Of a stretch of DNA of 49,594 bases, positions 46,423 through 49,594 are shown one piece after another; position 1 is the first letter of the stretch; every line of letters begins with the position of its first letter. Source of the DNA: Gammaproteobacteria bacterium (GTDB lineage Bacteria; Pseudomonadota; Gammaproteobacteria; JACCYU01); assembly GCA_013695765.1 (NCBI GenBank), contig JACCZW010000019.1:1-49594 (forward strand), given 5' to 3'. Both the position numbers and the translations under genes were made by a program. The notes under the pieces are model-generated. The model ran no database searches. It saw only the letters and a program-made list of their open reading frames with translations, and had not been told where the DNA came from.

Positions 46423-46618
46423 GTTTGCTGCGTTCAGGTTATCGAACAACCAGGCGGGTTAACATCCGCGAGACCGTCGCCGAGCGTCGGCAACCCGTGA
46501 GCGCGGAATCGACGGACTCGGCCTCGAGTGTACCGCATTCGACGATGCCGCTGGCGAACATGAAATCGCACAAGCTCTGGACTAAACTTCATCAACCCAA
46601 TCGCTTACGGAAAATCTC

Positions 46619-47407
46619 ATGAGTTACCAATCCACGCTTGCGCAGCCTGTGGCAAAACCCGCACGCATAATTCGTGGAGGCACGCACTGGATGCCGACGA
46701 TCCTGCTGGCTGCGGTAGTGACGGCGCTTATAGGCTGCTCGACGTATGGCGACAGAGTCGCGCCCGTGCCGCTCCCCGAGTCGCAGCCCGGGCACGTGGA
46801 TGTCGATGGCGTCAAGCTTCTTGCCCGCGCGTATGTCGAACCCGCCGCCGCAAAGTCGGCGCTTGGGTTCGACGCGCGATCCGCGGGCCTGCTGCCGGTG
46901 CGCTTCGTGATCGACAATCAGGCAGGCAAGCGAGTTGCCGTCGCTCCAGGTCAGACGTTTCTCATCGACGCCCAGGGTCAGGCGTGGCCGCTGTTAACCG
47001 CCGATCAGGCATACGACCGAGTAAAAGGTGAAGTCGATGTTGGTGAGACGGTCGCCGGCGCGGCGAAACCTGCGGGATTGCTCGGCGCAGCGGGCGCACT
47101 CGTGGGCGCGGCTGTGGGCATAGTCACCGGCGAGAACGTGGGCACTGCCGCCGCGGCAGGTGCGGCCGCGGGCGTGGCACTGGGTGGCGTTGGCGGCGGC
47201 GCCTACGCCAATCGCGAAGCTGGCCGCAAGATCAGCGACGATCTGGCGCGCGAATCGTTACGTAACCGGCGCGTGCAGCCGGGTGAACTGGCATACGGTT
47301 ATTTGTTCTTTCCGGGGAAAAACGAGGCGAGTTCCGCCACGCAACTGCGGTTGGGCCTGCGGATCGGCGATGAACAACGCATCGTGAAATTGCCGCTTCA
47401 GGGATAG
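46619..47407 (+). CDS. Glycine-zipper lipoprotein
   Basis: The 262-residue protein has a lipobox, VTALIGC, so Cys40 is the likely lipidated residue; this makes it a client of LspA. The first 20 or so residues precede the hydrophobic segment, and a shorter start at ATG 46691 (MPTILLAAVVTALIGC) fits a lipoprotein signal better. The central part is a glycine/alanine zipper (LGAAGALVGAAVGIVTG, GAAAGVALGGVGGGAY) of the kind found in membrane-associated surface proteins. Function unknown. Confidence 0.7.
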   Translation: MSYQSTLAQPVAKPARIIRGGTHWMPTILLAAVVTALIGCSTYGDRVAPVPLPESQPGHVDVDGVKLLARAYVEPAAAKSALGFDARSAGLLPVRFVIDNQAGKRVAVAPGQTFLIDAQGQAWPLLTADQAYDRVKGEVDVGETVAGAAKPAGLLGAAGALVGAAVGIVTGENVGTAAAAGAAAGVALGGVGGGAYANREAGRKISDDLARESLRNRRVQPGELAYGYLFFPGKNEASSATQLRLGLRIGDEQRIVKLPLQG

Positions 47408-47452
47408 TCATTTGCAGCGCACTGCTTAGCGCCACCTGCTCCAAAACGTCTC

Positions 47453-47588
47453 TTGTCATTCTGAGCCTTTCACTATGTTCAAAGCCTGCCCTGAGCTTGC
47501 GAACGGGATAAACTCAGCGAAGAATCTTCATAAGTAGCCTCTCGGAGATACGAGATTCTTCAGTCGCATTGCGCCTTCAGAATGACAG
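47453..47588. repeat. TGTCATTCTGAG element, copy B
   Basis: TGTCATTCTGAG at the left and CAGAATGACAG at the right are inverted repeats, with AGATACGAGATTCTTC and GAAGAATCTTC forming inner arms. It shares end blocks and CCTGCCCTGA with 33957-34116. It lies between the convergent lipoprotein and epimerase genes. Confidence 0.6.
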
Positions 47589-47661
47589 TAGCCAGTTATT
47601 GACTGGCTTCTTGATGCGTAGCCGTTTGGTATCGCACGACGCTGGGAAACGCGACTCGTAT

Positions 47662-48732
47662 TCACCAGTCCAGCGCGCCGCCGTGTCCTGCCGATCCCGT
47701 GTCGAGATCGTATTCCGCGCCATTCGCGACGTAGCCGCCACGCACCGGGTCAGCGGCCAGCAATAGCGGCGTATCGAGATCAATCCAGGCGAATCCTCCC
47801 AGGCCCGCCGCGAAGTGAGCAGCGAAACCCATCGCCAAACGGGTTTCCACCATGCCGCCCATCATAATATCGATCCCGGCGGCCTTTGCTATCGCCGCGA
47901 TCGCCATGCTTTCCACAACGCCGCACTTTGCGAGCTTTATATTGATGACTTGCGCCAGACTGTCGCGCGCAATATGCAACGCATCGCGTGCGCTACGGCA
48001 TGACTCATCAGCCGCGATCGGCACGCCGGCCTCGCGCGCCAGCCGTCCCATTCCCTCCCAATCCTCGCGAGACACCGGTTGCTCCAGCAAGGCCGGCTCG
48101 AGGTTATGCGCGCACAGCACTTTTAGAAGCTCGAGCGCCTGCTTAGGCGTATAGCCTTCGTTGGCATCCAGGATCAGCCGGCAGTGCGCATGACCATGTC
48201 GTATGGCACGCACACGGTCGACATCTTCGGATGGATTAAGCCCCACTTTAGTTTTGAGGGTGGTAAAGCCCTGGTGCTCATATTGCGCCGCCAGTCGCTG
48301 CGCCTCGTCCGCGGCGCAGATCGGTATGGTGATATCGGTTACAAGGCGGCGTTGACAGCCACCGAAGAAACGAAACAGCGGCGTACCCCAGGATCGACTC
48401 AACGCGTCGATCAGCGCCATCTCCAGACCTGCGCGCACTGAAGGGTATTCCGGCAACTCGTCGGCCAAATCCCGCGCGATCCGGCGCCATTCGCCGGCAT
48501 CGCGCCCGGTCAACTCGCACGCCTGCTCGTTCAATATTTGAAGAGCGGTCGCCTGATCCTCGGTCGTCACCCGCGGCAGAGTCGGCGTCTCACCCCAACC
48601 CACGCACCCGTCGTCAAGCTCCAGTCGGATAGCGACGTTGGCGATGTGATCCAGACGCGACACCGCGATCGTAAACGGCGCCAGTAACGGAACGTTTAGC
48701 TGCCGTATTTCAACCCGCGTTATCGACGGCAA
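47662..48732 (-). CDS. Dipeptide epimerase, enolase superfamily
   Basis: The 356-residue protein has the muconate-lactonizing subgroup layout: N-terminal capping domain (FTIAVSRLDHIANVAIRLEL), then the barrel with TTLKTKVG (catalytic KxK), ILDANEG (metal Asp), EQPV (metal Glu), IAADES (metal Asp) and VINIKLAK (second Lys). This matches L-Ala-D/L-Glu and related dipeptide epimerases used in murein-peptide recycling. Exact dipeptide specificity cannot be read. It reads toward the lipoprotein gene. Confidence 0.88.
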   Translation of the reverse strand: MPSITRVEIRQLNVPLLAPFTIAVSRLDHIANVAIRLELDDGCVGWGETPTLPRVTTEDQATALQILNEQACELTGRDAGEWRRIARDLADELPEYPSVRAGLEMALIDALSRSWGTPLFRFFGGCQRRLVTDITIPICAADEAQRLAAQYEHQGFTTLKTKVGLNPSEDVDRVRAIRHGHAHCRLILDANEGYTPKQALELLKVLCAHNLEPALLEQPVSREDWEGMGRLAREAGVPIAADESCRSARDALHIARDSLAQVINIKLAKCGVVESMAIAAIAKAAGIDIMMGGMVETRLAMGFAAHFAAGLGGFAWIDLDTPLLLAADPVRGGYVANGAEYDLDTGSAGHGGALDW

Positions 48733-49057
48733 GTCTTATTCCTCAGCAATTTGCCCGAGGGGTCGGTAGCGTTCTGCTGAACGCTTCGATGCTGCCGGAA
48801 TCATTGGCGGCGAAAGTCTATGCAACCCCGCATCGTGTTTCGTAAGCCGTAACATTTTCGCCGCAAGGCCAGGCTCTTTGGATATTTAGTGGCGCTTGCG
48901 ACGCGGAACAGTGGCGCGCATTGCTGCGGTGCGACAGCTCATCGCCAAAAAGACGCCGTTCATTCGGAAAATAGTAGATCGATGGAGTGGCACTTTAGTA
49001 AATTCTCACCTGATCGCCGCAAGCCTCCGAGCGGTGGTCGGACATGAAACTCCGTTT

Positions 49058-49086
49058 AAGCCCCGCTCATGTTGCGGGGCTTTTTT
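49058..49086 (+). terminator. Intrinsic terminator without an assigned gene
   Basis: AGCCCCGC (49059-49066) pairs with GCGGGGCT (49074-49081) across loop TCATGTT and is followed by TTTTTT. A good terminator in a gene-free gap usually marks the 3' end of an RNA gene or a lost ORF. Confidence 0.8.
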
Positions 49087-49368
49087 ATTGCCCACGTGTT
49101 ATAGAAAACCCAATCCGCGCTCCACTCTTCAACCACACCAGCAATTCCGGGTTAGGGAGACAGGGTTATTGTGACGAAAATGCCGCCGCCTGGGGCGCTC
49201 TCAATCCTCCCTTGCCGGATTCTGCCGGACGACGAAACATACTAAGTGAGTTCATGGTGCCAGCGAGATCGCGAAGATTTAGACATTCAGAAATTTTGAA
49301 AGGAGCGACGGGCGCCGACCACTTGGAGTTCTGTCAATAACTGTACGGAATGGTCATTGGGCAGTAAA

Positions 49369-49410
49369 TGCTTGCAATCACACGCGGTAGCGCGCGTTGA
49401 TTGCAAAAGC
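49369..49410. repeat. Long inverted repeat next to the right-hand IS
   Basis: TTGCAATCA (49372-49380) pairs with TGATTGCAA (49398-49406), and ACGCG (49382-49386) pairs with CGCGT (49393-49397). An outer TGC/GCA pair extends it with two unpaired A. No T-run follows, so it is not a simple terminator. It lies 60 bases from the IS end. Confidence 0.5.
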
Positions 49411-49469
49411 AAGATGAACCTTTGCAATTCCCCTAGCCAGCCGTGAGGTAGAGCAGAATCAGCTTGGCC

Positions 49470-49594
49470 TGAACTTCCCCCGTTTCTGTAGACACCGGCT
49501 TAAGCAACTTTTGTCATTGCCTCGAACTCAGCCGGTGAACGGTAGCCAAGCGTGGAGTGACGACGTTGCCGATTGTAAAACACTTCGATCCATT
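49470..49594 (-). mobile_element. IS3-family insertion sequence, 3' end only
   Basis: The minus strand from the window edge reads [20 protein letters not shown] then [10 protein letters not shown] and stops at 49500-49502. This is the C-terminal end of an IS3-family OrfB integrase. The terminal inverted repeat follows, reading TGAACTTCCCCCGTTTCTGT on the plus strand from 49470. It differs in end sequence and in the transposase tail from the copy at 697-1925, so it is another element. The rest lies outside the window. Confidence 0.85.

Larger units (their letters stand above)
48733..49469. other. Gene-poor region with orphan terminator and hairpin
   Basis: No convincing protein-coding gene lies between the epimerase start and the right-hand IS. 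Two overlapping ORFs (48896-49174 and 49044-49340) run through the terminator and have no family motif, so I reject them. An intrinsic terminator at 49058-49086 has no upstream gene, and a long hairpin lies at 49369-49410. A small RNA ending at the terminator is possible. Confidence 0.4.

Noticed and set aside
48896-49340. Two overlapping ORFs upstream of the right-hand IS
   Set aside because: They read through a strong terminator, lack ribosome sites, and have no recognisable motif.

Overview
The window is a chromosomal stretch of a GC-rich gammaproteobacterium. The evidence is gene order: a gmk-rpoZ-spoT-ridA-recG block, ispB divergent from rplU-rpmA-obgE-proB, then rpsT divergent from murJ-ribF-ileS-lspA-ispH, followed by a type IV pilus minor-pilin cluster. 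I cannot name the genus. The core genes read through without defects; nearly all broken genes are accessory.

Layout. 1-2330: insertion-sequence debris, with the 5' part of an IS30-type transposase at the left edge and a complete but doubly frameshifted IS3-family copy at 697-1925. 2353-6665: a coiled-coil membrane protein (DUF1640 type), then a sigma-54-type promoter followed by a small ORF, a NarK-type transporter, cyanase (cynS) and an outer-membrane porin; this looks like a nitrogen-responsive cyanate/nitrate cassette. 7103-16491: a diguanylate cyclase, gamma-glutamyltransferase, small membrane proteins, a secreted calcineurin-like phosphoesterase, a Rieske protein fused by overlapping codons to an ABC-2 exporter pair, two VOC proteins, DoxX, and endonuclease V. 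16517-22454: recG, ridA, spoT, rpoZ and gmk, all on the minus strand (stringent response, nucleotide supply and fork repair). 22560-35108: a repeat-tailed small membrane protein, tRNA-Pro(CGG), and the housekeeping block from ispB to ispH. A broken GxxExxY gene sits between ribF and ileS.

35109-36618 is a small accessory patch: VapB-like antitoxin, frameshifted VapC toxin, and very small membrane-protein ORFs. 36680-43970 holds fimT, pilV, pilW, pilX, pilY1, a pilY2-like gene and pilE. These encode the minor pilins and the PilY1 tip adhesin that prime type IV pilus assembly, but pilY1 carries two in-frame stop codons. 44198-48732: an endonuclease/exonuclease/phosphatase-family gene preceded by a degenerate copy of its own start, an HExxH protein, pyrF, a glycine-zipper lipoprotein and a dipeptide epimerase. 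The right edge is a second, cut-off IS3-family element.

The most interesting signals are the sigma-54/narK/cynS/porin cassette; the doubly interrupted pilY1; the concentration of lesions in accessory genes (IS3 orfA and orfB, vapC, GxxExxY, pilY1) beside roughly 20 kb of intact core genes; a proB that appears to start at CTG; and several families of inverted-repeat elements placed in intergenic gaps. I found no CRISPR array, prophage or rRNA, and no clear case of an entirely new system.
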